From NCBI GenBank assembly GCA_945883725.1, contig CAMCXZ010000009.1:1-39513 (forward strand): DNA of 39,513 nt. Reading direction: 5' to 3'. The position numbers and the translations under genes are program-made. Below are positions 30,048 to 39,513 of this stretch, in pieces. The notes beneath the pieces were generated by a model that searched no databases, was not told the DNA's origin, and was given only the letters and a program-made list of their open reading frames with translations. Source of the DNA: Bifidobacterium breve. GTDB taxonomy: Bacteria; Actinomycetota; Actinomycetes; Nanopelagicales; Nanopelagicaceae. The stretch's first letter is position 1, and the number at the start of each line of letters is the position of its first letter.

Positions 30048-30065
30048 TGTGAGAGGGGGCTCACA
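30048..30065 (-). terminator. Weak hairpin downstream of ilvD
   Basis: TGTGAG and CTCACA arms flank a six-base loop (CCCCCT on the minus strand), 31 bases after the ilvD stop codon. Only ATTT follows, so termination would be weak. It may instead belong to the ilvB control region, as it lies just upstream of the 16-bp palindrome. Confidence 0.3.
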
Positions 30066-30095
30066 CCGCACACTGGGGCAAGCGAGATTAAAGCT

Positions 30096-31769
30096 TTAGT
30101 CGCAGACCGCGCCCTTTGAGGCCGAGCCAACTAACTTGGCATATTTAGCCAAAACGCCGCGGGTGTATTTATGTGGCACTGGCTTGAAGTCCTTGCGACG
30201 TTCGGCCAGCACATCTTCATCAACCAAGAGATCTAGTTGGCGAGTTACCGTATTAATACGAACTCGGTCGCCATCTTTAATAAATGCAATCGGCCCGCCA
30301 TCTACTGCTTCAGGTGCAACATGGCCGACGCATAATCCAGTAGATCCACCAGAGAAGCGACCATCGGTTAATAACAATGTTGTTTTACCAAGACCAGCGC
30401 CTTTGATCGCACCAGTGATCATTAACATCTCGCGCATTCCCGGACCGCCCTTTGGTCCTTCGTAACGAATCACAACTACATCACCGGCTTGAATCGTGCC
30501 ATCTTCAAGTGCATCCATTGCAGCTTGTTCGCGTTCAAATACGCGCGCAGGTCCTTCGAATTCTTCAATACCGACACCAGCAGTTTTACAAACCGCGCCT
30601 TCGGGGGCAAGGGAGCCCTTAAGAATTGTGATGCCACCACCTAATGACATTGGCTTTGATGTTGCGCGCAGAATTTCACCATCTGGATCTGGTGGCGAAA
30701 TCTCAGCTAAATTCTCAGCCATGGTTTTTCCAGTAACAGTTAGCGCATCGCCATGTAGTAAGCCAGCATCTAGTAACGCTTTGAGAACTACCGGGACTCC
30801 CCCGACTTTATCCATGTCCGACATTACAAAGCGGCCGAACGGTTTTAGATCACCAAGAAGTGGCACCTTTGAACCGATGCGATGGAAGTCATCAATTTCA
30901 AGATCAACATCTGCTTCATGGGCGATGGCAAGTAAGTGCAACACAGCATTGGTAGAGCCGCCAAGTGCCATCAACATTGTGATCGCATTTTCGAAAGCTT
31001 TCTTACTTAAAATATCGCGAGTAGTAATTCCCTGACGGATTAACTCAACCACGGCTGCGCCAGATTTAACGGCGAATGCATCGCGACGGCGATCAACTGC
31101 CGGAGGCGCCGCTGACCCTGGTAGTGATAAACCAATTGCTTCACCGATTGATGCCATTGTGTTAGCTGTGTACATACCGCCGCATGCGCCTTCACCTGGA
31201 CAGATTGCGCGTTCAATGCGATCAACTTGATCTTGCGAAATCAAACCTCGAGCACATGCACCTACTGCTTCAAAAGCATCAATGATTGTTACATCTTTGC
31301 CATCTACCTGGCCAGGCAGAGTAGAACCCGCATAAACAAATACTGATGCCACATTTATTCGCGCAGCTGCCATCATCATGCCGGGTAATGATTTATCGCA
31401 GCCAGCAAATGTGACCATTCCATCTAAGCGCTCTGCCTGCATTACGGTTTCAACTGAGTCAGCGATTACTTCGCGAGAAACCAATGAGAAGTGCATTCCT
31501 TCGTGACCCATGGAAATTCCGTCAGAAACTGAAATAGTTCCAAACTGCATTGGAAATCCACCAGCATCGATTACGCCTTGCTTAGATGCTTTTGCTAACC
31601 GATCAAGGGAAAGATTGCATGGTGTGATTTCATTCCAAGAGGACGCGATACCGATCTGTGGCTTAACCCAATCTTCATCGCCCATTCCAACTGCGCGCAA
31701 CATTCCTCGCGCAGGGGCACGCTCTAATCCATCAGTAACCAGACCAGAGCGGGGTTTCATCTTCGACAT
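30096..31769 (-). CDS. ilvD: Dihydroxy-acid dehydratase
   Basis: Iron-sulfur dehydratase making the 2-oxoacid precursors of valine and isoleucine. The 557-residue protein has three cysteines placed as in [2Fe-2S]-type IlvD proteins: C51 (TPCNLSL), C124 ([10 protein letters not shown]) and C196 ([14 protein letters not shown]). The C-terminal swivel-domain blocks [15 protein letters not shown] and [15 protein letters not shown] are present. The ATG has no ribosome-binding site; TAGAAT ends six bases upstream, suggesting a leaderless message. It follows gatB by 41 bases and precedes the ilvB control region, so its control may differ from the rest of the pathway. Confidence 0.96.
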   Translation of the reverse strand: MSKMKPRSGLVTDGLERAPARGMLRAVGMGDEDWVKPQIGIASSWNEITPCNLSLDRLAKASKQGVIDAGGFPMQFGTISVSDGISMGHEGMHFSLVSREVIADSVETVMQAERLDGMVTFAGCDKSLPGMMMAAARINVASVFVYAGSTLPGQVDGKDVTIIDAFEAVGACARGLISQDQVDRIERAICPGEGACGGMYTANTMASIGEAIGLSLPGSAAPPAVDRRRDAFAVKSGAAVVELIRQGITTRDILSKKAFENAITMLMALGGSTNAVLHLLAIAHEADVDLEIDDFHRIGSKVPLLGDLKPFGRFVMSDMDKVGGVPVVLKALLDAGLLHGDALTVTGKTMAENLAEISPPDPDGEILRATSKPMSLGGGITILKGSLAPEGAVCKTAGVGIEEFEGPARVFEREQAAMDALEDGTIQAGDVVVIRYEGPKGGPGMREMLMITGAIKGAGLGKTTLLLTDGRFSGGSTGLCVGHVAPEAVDGGPIAFIKDGDRVRINTVTRQLDLLVDEDVLAERRKDFKPVPHKYTRGVLAKYAKLVGSASKGAVCD

Positions 31770-31775
31770 GTTGGA

Positions 31776-31781
31776 ATTCTA
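31776..31781 (-). promoter_or_regulatory. Candidate -10 box for leaderless ilvD
   Basis: TAGAAT on the minus strand in the context AGGTTAGAATT, the same 11-mer seen before rimP. It ends six bases before the ilvD ATG, and there is no Shine-Dalgarno sequence. The -35 region (CTAGTT at 17-base spacing) is poor. Confidence 0.5.
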
Positions 31782-31810
31782 ACCTGTAATGAGCAAATAA
31801 CTAGCGAAGT

Positions 31811-33313
31811 TTATGCTTGACCTAGGTGAGCGAGAAGAAGTTCTCTCACGCGAGCAGCATCTGCTTGGCCCTTTGTCTCTTTCATGACAGCACCAATTAG
31901 CGCGCCAGCCGCAGGCAAGTGACCACTTCGAACTTTCTCAGCAGTTTCAGCTTGTTCAGCACAAACTTTTTCAATTGCCGCCATTAGTGCACCATCATCA
32001 TTTACAACTTTTATGCCGCGCTTAGCCACAACTTCAGCCGGCGTTCCTTCGTCGGCAATTACGCCTTCAACTACTTGGCGGGCAAGTTTGTCGGTTAGTT
32101 CGCCTTTTTCAACCAGCGCCACAATGGCTGCAACATCAGTTGGTGTGATTGCTAGATCTGCAATTGCAGTGTCGCGCTCATTAGCAAGACGTGAAATTTC
32201 ACCTAACCACCAAGAACGAGCTTTAGTTGGATCTGCGCCAAGTGCCACAGTTGCCTCGACTATGCCAAGTACATCAGCGTTAATCATTGCTTCCATTTCT
32301 TTAGCCGGCACGTTCCAAGCTTCTTGTAAACGTTTGCGATGAAGTGATGGTCGCTCTGGAATTGCCGCACGTAGCTCTTCAATCCAGGCTGCATCAGGTG
32401 CAACTGGAACTAGATCTGGTTCTGGAAAATATCGGTAATCCTCGGCTTGTTCTTTAGAACGGCCAGAGCGAGTTAAACCAGTATCTTCTTGGAAGTGACG
32501 AGTCTCTTGAACTACGCGCTCGCCCTTATTTAATAGTTCAGCATGGCGAATCATTTCACCACGTACTGCGCGTTCTACCGAGCGAAGTGAGTTAACGTTC
32601 TTGGTTTCAGAGCGAGTACCCAATACATCAGAACCAATTAGACGCAATGACACGTTGGCATCACAACGAAGTGAACCTTGCTCCATCTTCACATCAGATA
32701 CGCCCAGGCCGCGCAAAATATCGCGCAGTTCGCTGACATAAGCTTTGGCAACTTCAGGTGCGTACTTGCCGGTGCCTGGCACAATCTTGGTAACAATTTC
32801 AACTAATGGAATACCTGCGCGGTTGTAATCAAGGAGTGAGTAATCAGCGCCATGGATACGGCCAGTTGCACCCCCTACGTGAAGTGATTTACCAGTGTCT
32901 TCTTCCATGTGGACGCGTTCTACTTCAACGCGGAATTGCTTTGCGCCTTCATCAGTTTCAATTTCCACATCAATATAGCCATTAACGCAGATTGGCTCGT
33001 CGTATTGCGAGATCTGGAAATTCTTTGGCATATCTGGATAGAAGTAATTCTTACGAGCAAAGCGACTAAACGGCGCAATTGAACAGTTAAGGGCAAGGCC
33101 GATCTTGATGGTTGATTCGATCGCCTTCTCATTTACTGTTGGAAGTGCGCCAGGCAGGGCTAAACAGACTGGGCAAGTTTGGGTATTTGGTTCGGCGCCG
33201 AAAATAGTGCTGCAACCGCAGAACATCTTGGAATTGGTGTTTAGCTCGACGTGAACTTCCAGGCCAAGTACTGGTTCGTACTTTGCTACAACATCATCAT
33301 AGGTAAGGCTCAC
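31811..33313 (-). CDS. gatB: Asp/Glu-tRNA amidotransferase subunit B
   Basis: Kinase/transamidase subunit of GatCAB, which converts Glu-tRNA-Gln (and/or Asp-tRNA-Asn) to the amide form. The 500-residue protein starts [21 protein letters not shown], has the zinc-site cysteines in FCGCSTIF and CPVCLALPG (about 32-50), [20 protein letters not shown] (about 88-107), and a C-terminal YqeY/tail domain (about 350-498) that binds tRNA. It overlaps gatA by four bases. Presence of GatCAB implies that glutaminyl- and/or asparaginyl-tRNA is made indirectly. Confidence 0.97.
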   Translation of the reverse strand: MSLTYDDVVAKYEPVLGLEVHVELNTNSKMFCGCSTIFGAEPNTQTCPVCLALPGALPTVNEKAIESTIKIGLALNCSIAPFSRFARKNYFYPDMPKNFQISQYDEPICVNGYIDVEIETDEGAKQFRVEVERVHMEEDTGKSLHVGGATGRIHGADYSLLDYNRAGIPLVEIVTKIVPGTGKYAPEVAKAYVSELRDILRGLGVSDVKMEQGSLRCDANVSLRLIGSDVLGTRSETKNVNSLRSVERAVRGEMIRHAELLNKGERVVQETRHFQEDTGLTRSGRSKEQAEDYRYFPEPDLVPVAPDAAWIEELRAAIPERPSLHRKRLQEAWNVPAKEMEAMINADVLGIVEATVALGADPTKARSWWLGEISRLANERDTAIADLAITPTDVAAIVALVEKGELTDKLARQVVEGVIADEGTPAEVVAKRGIKVVNDDGALMAAIEKVCAEQAETAEKVRSGHLPAAGALIGAVMKETKGQADAARVRELLLAHLGQA

Positions 33314-34806
33314 TTGGCACCTCCCATGATTGGTGCTTTATCCAGTAACGGTGCGCCCCACTTACTTAGTAGCGCTGCTTCAAGAGCTGCGCCAACTGAG
33401 TACATGCGCTCATCTTTCATAACTGGTGACATGATTTGGAAACCAACTGGCAGGCCATCTTCATCGGCCAGACCTGAAGGCAGTGACATGCCGCCAATAC
33501 CCGCCATGTTTACCGGAATAGTTGCGATGTCATTTAGATACATCGCAAGTGGATCATTGGCTTTCTCGCCGATTTTAAATGCCGTAGTTGGGCAAGTTGG
33601 TGAGACCAAGACATCGGCCTTAGCAAATGCATTAGTGAAATCTTGCGTGATCAAAGTGCGAACTTTTTGCGCGCTGCCGTAGTAAGCATCGTAGTAACCA
33701 GATGAAAGAGCGTAAGTGCCCAAAATAATGCGGCGCTTTACTTCTTTTCCGAAACCAACTTCGCGAGTTAAATTCATAACTGATTCAGCGGATGCACCTT
33801 CGATGTCGCCAACGCGTAGGCCGTAACGCATGGCGTCAAAGCGCGCGAGGTTTGAGGAACATTCAGATGGTGCGATTAAGTAATAAGCAGCCAATGCGTA
33901 TTCAAAGTTAGGTGCTGATACTTCAACAATTTCAGCGCCAGCTTTAGCTAATAGCTCAAGTGATTCTTCGAAGCGAGCACGAACGCCAGCTTGATAACCA
34001 TCGCCATTTAACTCTTTAACAACACCAATCTTCATGCCCTTTACATCGCCAGCACGGGCGGCAACAACTACTTGTGGCACTGGAGCATTAATGCTGGTGG
34101 AATCTTTTGGATCATGGCCAGCAATTGCTTCGTGTAATAACGCTGCATCTAGAACTGTGCGCGCGCATGGACCGGCTTGATCAAGGGAAGATGAGAAGGC
34201 CACAAGGCCGAAACGAGATACGCCACCGTAGGTTGGCTTAACACCAACAGTGCCAGTAACAGCTGCTGGTTGGCGAATAGATCCGCCAGTATCAGTACCA
34301 ATTGCAAGTGGTGCTTCAAAAGCCGCAAGGGCTGCAGAAGATCCGCCACCAGAACCGCCCGGAATGCGAGTTAGATCCCAGGGATTATGAGTTGGTCCGT
34401 AAGCTGAATTTTCAGTTGACGAACCCATAGCGAATTCATCCATGTTGGTCTTACCTAAAATAACAATGTCATTTTTCTTAAGGTTTGCCACCACAGTTGA
34501 GTCATATGGTGGGCGCCAGCCTTCGAGAATCTTTGAACCACAAGTAGTAGGAATACCTTTTTGCGCCATTACATCTTTAAGGGCAAGTGGAACTCCAGCT
34601 AACGGTGAAAGTTTTTCGCCCTTTGCGCGCTTGGCATCAATGGCGGCGGCTTGTGCAATGGCTCCTTCAGTATCAACATATAGGAAAGCGTGAACATCGG
34701 CATCAACACTTGCGATGCGATCAAGGTGTGCTTGAGTAAGAGCAACTGAAGTAACTTCACCGGCCACAAGTTTGGCTGCCATTTCAGCTGCTGTTGAGCG
34801 AATCAT
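33310..34806 (-). CDS. gatA: Asp/Glu-tRNA amidotransferase subunit A
   Basis: Glutaminase subunit of GatCAB, an amidase-signature enzyme that supplies ammonia to GatB. The 498-residue protein has the Ser-cisSer-Lys triad region: Lys in [11 protein letters not shown] (about 70-80) and the serines in [14 protein letters not shown] (about 149-162) and [12 protein letters not shown] (about 171-182). [20 protein letters not shown] is also characteristic of GatA. It overlaps gatC and gatB by four bases each, so the subunits are translationally coupled. Confidence 0.97.
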   Translation of the reverse strand: MIRSTAAEMAAKLVAGEVTSVALTQAHLDRIASVDADVHAFLYVDTEGAIAQAAAIDAKRAKGEKLSPLAGVPLALKDVMAQKGIPTTCGSKILEGWRPPYDSTVVANLKKNDIVILGKTNMDEFAMGSSTENSAYGPTHNPWDLTRIPGGSGGGSSAALAAFEAPLAIGTDTGGSIRQPAAVTGTVGVKPTYGGVSRFGLVAFSSSLDQAGPCARTVLDAALLHEAIAGHDPKDSTSINAPVPQVVVAARAGDVKGMKIGVVKELNGDGYQAGVRARFEESLELLAKAGAEIVEVSAPNFEYALAAYYLIAPSECSSNLARFDAMRYGLRVGDIEGASAESVMNLTREVGFGKEVKRRIILGTYALSSGYYDAYYGSAQKVRTLITQDFTNAFAKADVLVSPTCPTTAFKIGEKANDPLAMYLNDIATIPVNMAGIGGMSLPSGLADEDGLPVGFQIMSPVMKDERMYSVGAALEAALLSKWGAPLLDKAPIMGGAK

Positions 34807-35099
34807 TCTTCGCCCAAAATCTGTGGCACGCGGAAACGTTGTTCTTCTTGCGCGGGGGCACCAGAGAGTGCTTCTTCGGGCGTAAGACTTGGAACAACAA
34901 CATCTGCGCGAAAGACATTGCGAAGTGGCAGCGGGTGTGAAGTAGCTTCAACATCAGCGCCGGCAACTTCTTGCACGCGGGCAACTGCATCGAGAATTAC
35001 GGTGAACTCATTTGAAAGAGCGACTAGCTCTTCTTCACTCATTTCAATGCGGGCTAAGCCGGCAAGTTTTGCGACATCATCGCGAGATAACGAACTCAT
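34803..35099 (-). CDS. gatC: Asp/Glu-tRNA amidotransferase subunit C
   Basis: Small 98-residue subunit that holds GatA and GatB together. Family features are the N-terminal [21 protein letters not shown] and a C-terminal segment with [26 protein letters not shown] leading to [10 protein letters not shown]. The start TGACCCATG lacks a ribosome-binding site, while TAAGAT ends six bases before the ATG, so it may be read from a leaderless message. The gene follows proA by 20 bases. Confidence 0.95.
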   Translation of the reverse strand: MSSLSRDDVAKLAGLARIEMSEEELVALSNEFTVILDAVARVQEVAGADVEATSHPLPLRNVFRADVVVPSLTPEEALSGAPAQEEQRFRVPQILGEE

Positions 35100-35105
35100 G
35101 GGTCA

Positions 35106-35111
35106 ATCTTA
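35106..35111 (-). promoter_or_regulatory. Candidate -10 box for leaderless gatCAB
   Basis: TAAGAT on the minus strand ends six bases before the gatC ATG, in the 20-base spacer after proA. The -35 position holds CAAATC, a poor match. Short evidence; cotranscription with proA is equally possible. Confidence 0.35.
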
Positions 35112-35119
35112 ATGGGCTA

Positions 35120-36388
35120 TTACTTGCGGATTTGACCGTCGCCAGTGACGATCCAGGTGGTTGTAGTCATAGCTTCTAGACCCATTGGGCCACGGGCATG
35201 AAGTTTCTGATTGCTAATTCCGATTTCAGCGCCAAAGCCCATCTGTTCGCCATCGGTAAAACGTGTACTGGTATTGATCATGACTGCGGCGCAATCAGAG
35301 AGTGCGATAAATCGCTGCACTGCTACATCTGATTCGGAAACTATTGATTCGGTGTGCTGGGTACCGTACTTAGCAATGTGATCGGCGGCAGCATCAACGC
35401 TAGCCACTACCCCAACATTCATTTCAAGAATGCCGTACTCAGTTGACCAATTTTCCTGCGTTGCCAAAGTTGCTGGAATCTTTAGCTCGTTTGCAACAGC
35501 AATTGTTTTAGCGTCAACATTTAACTTAACGCCGGCGTCATGTAGTCCTTTAAGCGCAGCTGGCAAGAACGTTGCGGCTACTGCTTCATGAACAAGCAGA
35601 GTTTCGGCCGCATTACAGACACTTGGGCGATGACATTTTGAGTTAATCAAGATTGGTAGTGCTTTAGCAAGATCGGCAAACTCATCTACATAAACATGAC
35701 AAACACCAGCGCCAGTTTCAATAGTTGGAACGCTAGATTCATCGACCACCATGCGAATTAGCGCCGCACTACCACGAGGAATAACTAGATCAACTTTGCC
35801 GCGGGCATTTAGTAACGCCTTAACGGTGTCGCGATCATCAGATGGCACAAGTTGTAATACCTCTGGTGAAATCTTGGTCTTAGATAGCGCGCTGCGCATG
35901 ACCTCAAGCAAAATCGCATTACTACTTGCAGCCGTTGATGAACCACGTAACAAGGCCGCATTACCAGACATCAATAAAATTACTGCCGCATCCACCGTCA
36001 CATTAGGCCGGGCTTCATAAACCATACCGATTACACCGAATGGAACTGAGATCTGCTTAAGATGTAGACCGTTTGGCAGTGTTCGTTCACGTAAAACATT
36101 TAGGAGTGGATCTTCAAGGGCGGCAACTTGGCGCGCACCGTTAGCAATGCCTTTAACACGTTCAGCAGTAAGTAATAGGCGGTCTTGTAACTGTGGGTGC
36201 ATGCCTTCGGCAATGCCACGATCAATATCTATTTTGTTAGCGGCCAAAATCTCAGCGCTACGAGATTCAATCTCATCAGCAATTGCGTTAAGCGCCGCAG
36301 TACGCTCTGCCCCAGTTGCCACAGTTAGCGTGCGAGCAGCGGTGCGAGCGAGATCAGCTAGCGCAGCAACAGTTGTAGTGGCACTCAT
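35120..36388 (-). CDS. proA: Glutamate-5-semialdehyde dehydrogenase (gamma-glutamyl phosphate reductase)
   Basis: Second enzyme of proline synthesis, reducing gamma-glutamyl phosphate with NADPH. The 422-residue protein belongs to the aldehyde-dehydrogenase superfamily: PFGVIGMVYEARPNVTVDAA (about 115-134), GNAALLRGSSTAASSNAIL, PRGSAALIRMV (about 204-214) and the catalytic cysteine in NSKCHRPSVCNAAETLL (about 253-269). The DGEQMGFGAEIGISNQKLHARG block near the C-terminus is typical. It starts nine bases after proB, without a clear ribosome-binding site. Confidence 0.96.
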   Translation of the reverse strand: MSATTTVAALADLARTAARTLTVATGAERTAALNAIADEIESRSAEILAANKIDIDRGIAEGMHPQLQDRLLLTAERVKGIANGARQVAALEDPLLNVLRERTLPNGLHLKQISVPFGVIGMVYEARPNVTVDAAVILLMSGNAALLRGSSTAASSNAILLEVMRSALSKTKISPEVLQLVPSDDRDTVKALLNARGKVDLVIPRGSAALIRMVVDESSVPTIETGAGVCHVYVDEFADLAKALPILINSKCHRPSVCNAAETLLVHEAVAATFLPAALKGLHDAGVKLNVDAKTIAVANELKIPATLATQENWSTEYGILEMNVGVVASVDAAADHIAKYGTQHTESIVSESDVAVQRFIALSDCAAVMINTSTRFTDGEQMGFGAEIGISNQKLHARGPMGLEAMTTTTWIVTGDGQIRK

Positions 36389-36394
36389 AGTTAA

Positions 36395-36400
36395 AGCCTA
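36395..36400 (-). promoter_or_regulatory. Possible -10 box before proA
   Basis: TAGGCT on the minus strand ends six bases before the proA ATG but begins with the proB stop codon TAG, so the match is partly forced. No -35 box or ribosome-binding site is seen. Included only because the spacing matches several other starts in the window. Confidence 0.2.
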
Positions 36401-37513
36401 CAGAAGTACCAGGTCGTCGCGATGTACTAATTCGCGTTCATACTCTGGCCCTAGCGCTGCAGCTAATTCTTTCGTTGAGCGACCAAGCATTACTGGGAGT
36501 TCTACGGCATCAAATGCGACCAGACCGCGCGCGAATACTTTGCTATCTGGCCCAACTAATTCAACGGTATCGCCCGCAATGAAGGTACCTTCAACTGCTG
36601 TAACGCCGGCTGGCAATAGTGATGTGCCACGCTCACAAATTGCTTTTACCGCGCCAGCATCGAGAATTAATTTTCCTTGTGGAGTTGAAGCGTGAGCCAA
36701 CCAAAGTAAACGTGAAGTTGTTTTACGTTCGTGACCATGGAAATAAGTTCCGAGTTCAGCACCGGCAATTGATTGCTCTGCTTGTTCAAGCGAAGTCAAC
36801 AACATTGAAATACCGGCACCAGTTGCGATGCGAGCAGCTTCAATTTTGGTAACCATTCCTCCGCTACCAACACCGGCAGAGCCTGCGCCACCAACTTCAA
36901 TTGCTGCTATTTCGGCAAAGTCAGTTACTTCAGAGATTGCTCTTGCGCCCACTTGTGAAGGATCAATGTCATAAAGAGCATCGATATCTGAAACTAGAAC
37001 TAGCAAGTCAGCATCGATCAGAAGTGAAACGAGCGCTGCTAGACGATCGTTGTCTCCAAAACGAATTTCTTGAGTGCCGACTGAGTCGTTCTCATTGATG
37101 ATTGGCACTACACCTAACTGAAGCAACTTAAATAACGTGCGCTGAACATTCTGATAATGAACGCGGCGCACGATATCTTCAGTTGTAATTAATACTTGTG
37201 AGGCCGTAATTGAGTGCTTGGCAAAACTCTCGGTATAGCGATGAATTAAAAGCCCTTGACCAACTGAAGCTGCAGCTTGCTGGGTTGCTAGATCTTTAGG
37301 ACGAGCAGTTAATCCAAGAGGTGCTAAACCGGCAGCAATTGCACCGGAAGAAACAACTACTACTTCTGCCCCACGTGATTTAGCGGCAGCAACTATTGCC
37401 ACAATTTTTTCAACGGCAGCTGGATCTAACGCCGCACCAGCGTTACCGGTTAGAGAAGAAGAGCCAATCTTGATGACAATGCGCTTGGCGCTGGCGATTG
37501 AGTTTCGGGCCAT
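36398..37513 (-). CDS. proB: Glutamate 5-kinase
   Basis: First enzyme of proline synthesis, feedback-inhibited by proline. With the ATG at 37513 it has 371 residues; a GTG codon three bases earlier is an alternative. The amino-acid-kinase domain shows VIKIGSSSLT (about 13-22), VVSSGAIAAGLAPLG (about 54-68), NENDSVGTQEIRFGDNDRLAALVS (about 139-162) and GVGSGGMVTKIEAARIA (about 213-229). A C-terminal PUA domain (about 275-355) is present, as in E. coli ProB. The start overlaps the obgE stop (TGATG). The obgE-proB-proA order is typical of actinobacteria. Confidence 0.96.
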   Translation of the reverse strand: MARNSIASAKRIVIKIGSSSLTGNAGAALDPAAVEKIVAIVAAAKSRGAEVVVVSSGAIAAGLAPLGLTARPKDLATQQAAASVGQGLLIHRYTESFAKHSITASQVLITTEDIVRRVHYQNVQRTLFKLLQLGVVPIINENDSVGTQEIRFGDNDRLAALVSLLIDADLLVLVSDIDALYDIDPSQVGARAISEVTDFAEIAAIEVGGAGSAGVGSGGMVTKIEAARIATGAGISMLLTSLEQAEQSIAGAELGTYFHGHERKTTSRLLWLAHASTPQGKLILDAGAVKAICERGTSLLPAGVTAVEGTFIAGDTVELVGPDSKVFARGLVAFDAVELPVMLGRSTKELAAALGPEYERELVHRDDLVLL

Positions 37514-39024
37514 CACTCATCATCTCCATCCAATTGAGCTAGCTCAAGATCTACGATATCGGCAATTTTAGGTGTGTGTGGGTCAGAAATGTTGTACTCC
37601 CACTGCTTGGCGATTTCATCTTCGCTGAGTAGATCATCGGTGCGATTAACTGGCTTCCATGTTGTTTCTAGACGCGAATCTTCGCCGCGGCGATGCAAGT
37701 GACCGGCCAACTGTTCAGCGCCAGCTTCGATGGTTGGCTCCCAATCAAATACCACTTCGTTTTCGCCAGAACCAATCCGAACTTCACTACCGGCAACTGC
37801 GCCTTTTTTGTAAAGTTCTTTTTCAACACCAAGTTGTGCCAAGCGATCAGCTAAGTAACCAATTGCTTCGGCGTTCTTAAAGTTTGTTTGACGAACCCAG
37901 CGCACAACTTTGGCACCGCGCACAGTGAATGAACCATCTTCATTTGCCTTAACGGTGAAACCAGAATCATCGACCGCTGTTGGACGTAAGATAATTCGAG
38001 TGCGCTCTTCTTTTGCCATTGATGCACGTGCTGCTTGAATCAATCGCGCCATTGCATAAGTTAAATTCGTTAGACCTTCACGGCTAGCCGCTGAAACTGG
38101 ATAAACCTCGTAACCTTTTTCGCGCAGCGTATCGGCAACCATGTCAGCCATCGCAGCACCATCAGGAATATCAATTTTATTTAACGCAATGATGCGTGGG
38201 CGATCTTCAAGACCACCATATTCGGCCAACTCAGCTTCGATAATTTCTAGATCCTGGATCGGATTACGATCTGTTTCGAGTGTGCCGCAGTCGAGAACGT
38301 GAACTAGCGCAACGCAACGTTCTACGTGACGCAAGAACTCAAGGCCTAAACCTTTTCCTTGACTCGCACCTGGAATTAAACCTGGCACATCGGCCACAGT
38401 GAAACGAGTGTCACCAGCATTAACCACACCAAGGTTTGGCACCAATGTAGTAAATGGATATTCAGCAATTTTTGGACGTGCTGCAGAGATAGCGGCAATT
38501 AGTGAAGATTTACCGGCACTTGGATAACCAACTAGTGCGATATCGGCAACGCTCTTAAGTTCTAGCTGAAGTGTGCGCTCTTCGCCTGGCTCGCCAAGGA
38601 GTGCAAACCCTGGTGCGCGACGCTTTGATGATGAGAGTGCTAAGTTTCCTAGACCACCAAAGCCACCTTGGGCCGCAATAAAGGTAGTACCAGTGCCAAC
38701 TAAGTCAGCTAACTGATTTCCGCGATCATCATAAATAACTGTTCCATTTGGTACGCCGAGAATTAAATCGGTTCCGTAAACACCATCTTTACGATCGCCG
38801 TAACCTTGATGTCCAGAAGTTGCGCGACGATGTGGTGAGTGGTGGAAATCAAGCAGCGTAGTTACATCTGGATCAACGACCAGAATTACATCGCCGCCAC
38901 GTCCACCGTTACCGCCATCTGGTCCACCAAGTGGCTTAAATTTTTCTCGCTTAACAGAGACGCAACCATCGCCACCTTTTCCGGCAGCGGCATAAAGAGT
39001 TACACGATCAACAAATGTTGTCAT
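37513..39024 (-). CDS. obgE: GTPase ObgE/CgtA
   Basis: Essential ribosome-associated GTPase involved in 50S assembly and stress control. The 503-residue protein has the glycine-rich Obg domain (1-158, with [16 protein letters not shown]), the G domain with P-loop GYPSAGKS (166-173), VADVPGLI switch region and NKID (about 285-288), and a C-terminal OCT domain (about 345-425) plus an acidic tail. A strong AAGGAGG site precedes the ATG. It lies downstream of an intrinsic terminator that separates it from rpmA. Confidence 0.97.
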   Translation of the reverse strand: MTTFVDRVTLYAAAGKGGDGCVSVKREKFKPLGGPDGGNGGRGGDVILVVDPDVTTLLDFHHSPHRRATSGHQGYGDRKDGVYGTDLILGVPNGTVIYDDRGNQLADLVGTGTTFIAAQGGFGGLGNLALSSSKRRAPGFALLGEPGEERTLQLELKSVADIALVGYPSAGKSSLIAAISAARPKIAEYPFTTLVPNLGVVNAGDTRFTVADVPGLIPGASQGKGLGLEFLRHVERCVALVHVLDCGTLETDRNPIQDLEIIEAELAEYGGLEDRPRIIALNKIDIPDGAAMADMVADTLREKGYEVYPVSAASREGLTNLTYAMARLIQAARASMAKEERTRIILRPTAVDDSGFTVKANEDGSFTVRGAKVVRWVRQTNFKNAEAIGYLADRLAQLGVEKELYKKGAVAGSEVRIGSGENEVVFDWEPTIEAGAEQLAGHLHRRGEDSRLETTWKPVNRTDDLLSEDEIAKQWEYNISDPHTPKIADIVDLELAQLDGDDE

Positions 39025-39053
39025 TGCGCCTCCTTAAATTACTTAATGGAATT

Positions 39054-39086
39054 AAAAAAGCGAGCCACGCATACGTGCGGCTCGCT
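39054..39086 (-). terminator. Intrinsic terminator between rpmA and obgE
   Basis: On the minus strand AGCGAGCC pairs with GGCTCGCT (8 bp, extendable by two inner pairs) around a 12-base loop and is followed by six T. On the plus strand the same stem is followed by CTTTTA, so it could act weakly in that direction too. It ends the rplU-rpmA transcript 20 bases after the rpmA stop codon. Confidence 0.92.
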
Positions 39087-39105
39087 CTTTTATGAGAACC
39101 GAAAA

Positions 39106-39360
39106 TTAAGCTACTGGAACCACGTTTACAACGCGACGACCACGAGCCTTACCGAACTCAACTGCACCAGCAGCTAGAGCGAACAGGGTGTCATCTTTAC
39201 CACGGCCAACATTCTTGCCTGGGTGGAAGTGAGTACCGCGTTGACGAACAAGAATTTCGCCACTGTTTACTAGTTGGCCACCAAAACGCTTGATGCCTAA
39301 GTACTGTGGATTTGAATCGCGACCGTTACGTGTCGAGGAGACACCCTTCTTACTTGCCAT
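39106..39360 (-). CDS. rpmA: 50S ribosomal protein L27
   Basis: L27 lies at the peptidyl-transferase centre. The 84-residue protein has the expected length and family sequence: [58 protein letters not shown] and the final [11 protein letters not shown]. The N-terminus starts with the normal mature-like MASKKG, without the cleaved extension seen in Firmicutes. GGGAG precedes the ATG by eight bases, and the gene follows rplU by 12 bases. Confidence 0.98.
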   Translation of the reverse strand: MASKKGVSSTRNGRDSNPQYLGIKRFGGQLVNSGEILVRQRGTHFHPGKNVGRGKDDTLFALAAGAVEFGKARGRRVVNVVPVA

Positions 39361-39372
39361 TTCTGCGCTCCC

Positions 39373-39513
39373 TTACTTCACGCCGTTGATGGCGGTAATT
39401 TTTACTTTAGTTAACTGTGCGCGGAAACCTTGACGACGGCGGTGACCGGTCTTGTTCTTGTAGCGCAGGATGTCAATCTTTGGTCCCTTTAGCTCTTCTA
39501 GAACTTCGCCAGT
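39373..39513 (-). CDS. rplU: 50S ribosomal protein L21 (C-terminal part, cut by window edge)
   Basis: Only the last 46 codons and the TAA stop are in the window; the start lies beyond 39513. The translated piece contains [20 protein letters not shown] then [20 protein letters not shown], the diagnostic L21 C-terminal block, followed by AINGVK. The rplU-rpmA order confirms it. The gene is truncated by the window boundary, not by mutation. Confidence 0.95.
   Translation of the reverse strand, partial: TGEVLEELKGPKIDILRYKNKTGHRRRQGFRAQLTKVKITAINGVK

Noticed and set aside
30029-30065. The 16-bp palindrome as the ilvD terminator
   Set aside because: It has no loop in its perfect form and no T-run on either side in the reading direction. 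The neighbouring TGTGAG/CTCACA hairpin is a better but still weak candidate.

Overview
The window is a dense block of bacterial chromosome carrying 36 complete protein genes, the 3' part of one more (rplU) and one 12-residue regulatory leader peptide. All lie on the minus strand, so transcription runs from the right end to the left. Gene content and order are actinobacterial: rplU-rpmA-obgE-proB-proA; gatCAB next to ilvBNC-serA-leuB; xerC ... rpsB-tsf-pyrH-frr-cdsA-rlmN ... dxr-rseP-ispG-proS ... rimP-nusA. Base composition by eye is near the high 40s percent GC, low for the phylum. Spacers are very short and many genes overlap by 1-8 bases. Together this suggests a streamlined, low-GC free-living actinobacterium such as the freshwater acI / Nanopelagicales group. 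That placement is inference; the window has no rRNA or tRNA gene to confirm it.

Right part (39.5 to about 30.1 kb): ribosomal proteins L21 and L27, a strong intrinsic terminator, then obgE-proB-proA (ribosome-associated GTPase and proline synthesis), gatC-gatA-gatB (amidotransferase making Gln-tRNA and/or Asn-tRNA) and ilvD. Middle (30.1 to 21.4 kb): the branched-chain amino acid operon ilvB-ilvN-ilvC-serA-leuB-ilvE-cimA. It is preceded by a compact control region: a perfect 16-bp palindrome, a TTGACT/GAGAAT promoter, an apparently leaderless peptide MRSSVVIRKRAI, a hairpin overlapping the end of that peptide, and a textbook intrinsic terminator. This is the clearest regulatory system in the window.

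21.4 to 14.1 kb: xerC, an uncharacterised methyltransferase, then the translation and membrane group rpsB-tsf-pyrH-frr-cdsA-rlmN. A 224-base spacer rich in inverted repeats precedes rpsB. 14.1 to 7.5 kb: a polyamine or guanidino-compound cassette (aldehyde dehydrogenase, potD-potA-potB-potC transporter, agmatinase-family hydrolase) sitting between rlmN and dxr. Left part (7.5 kb to start): dxr and ispG of the MEP isoprenoid pathway around the site-2 protease rseP, then proS, a TauE/SafE transporter, rimP and nusA.

Most of the window is conserved housekeeping DNA. I found no CRISPR array, insertion sequence, prophage or defence gene, and no wholly new multigene system. The points most worth a second look are the ilvB attenuator with its palindrome, the IlvN subunit reduced to one ACT domain, the ambiguous substrate of the polyamine cassette, the structured rpsB leader, the Methyltransf_32-type protein and a recurring -10-box-to-ATG spacing that suggests leaderless transcripts. 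No spacer reaches 300 bases; the longest are 29851-30095 (ilvB control region) and 19087-19310 (rpsB leader).
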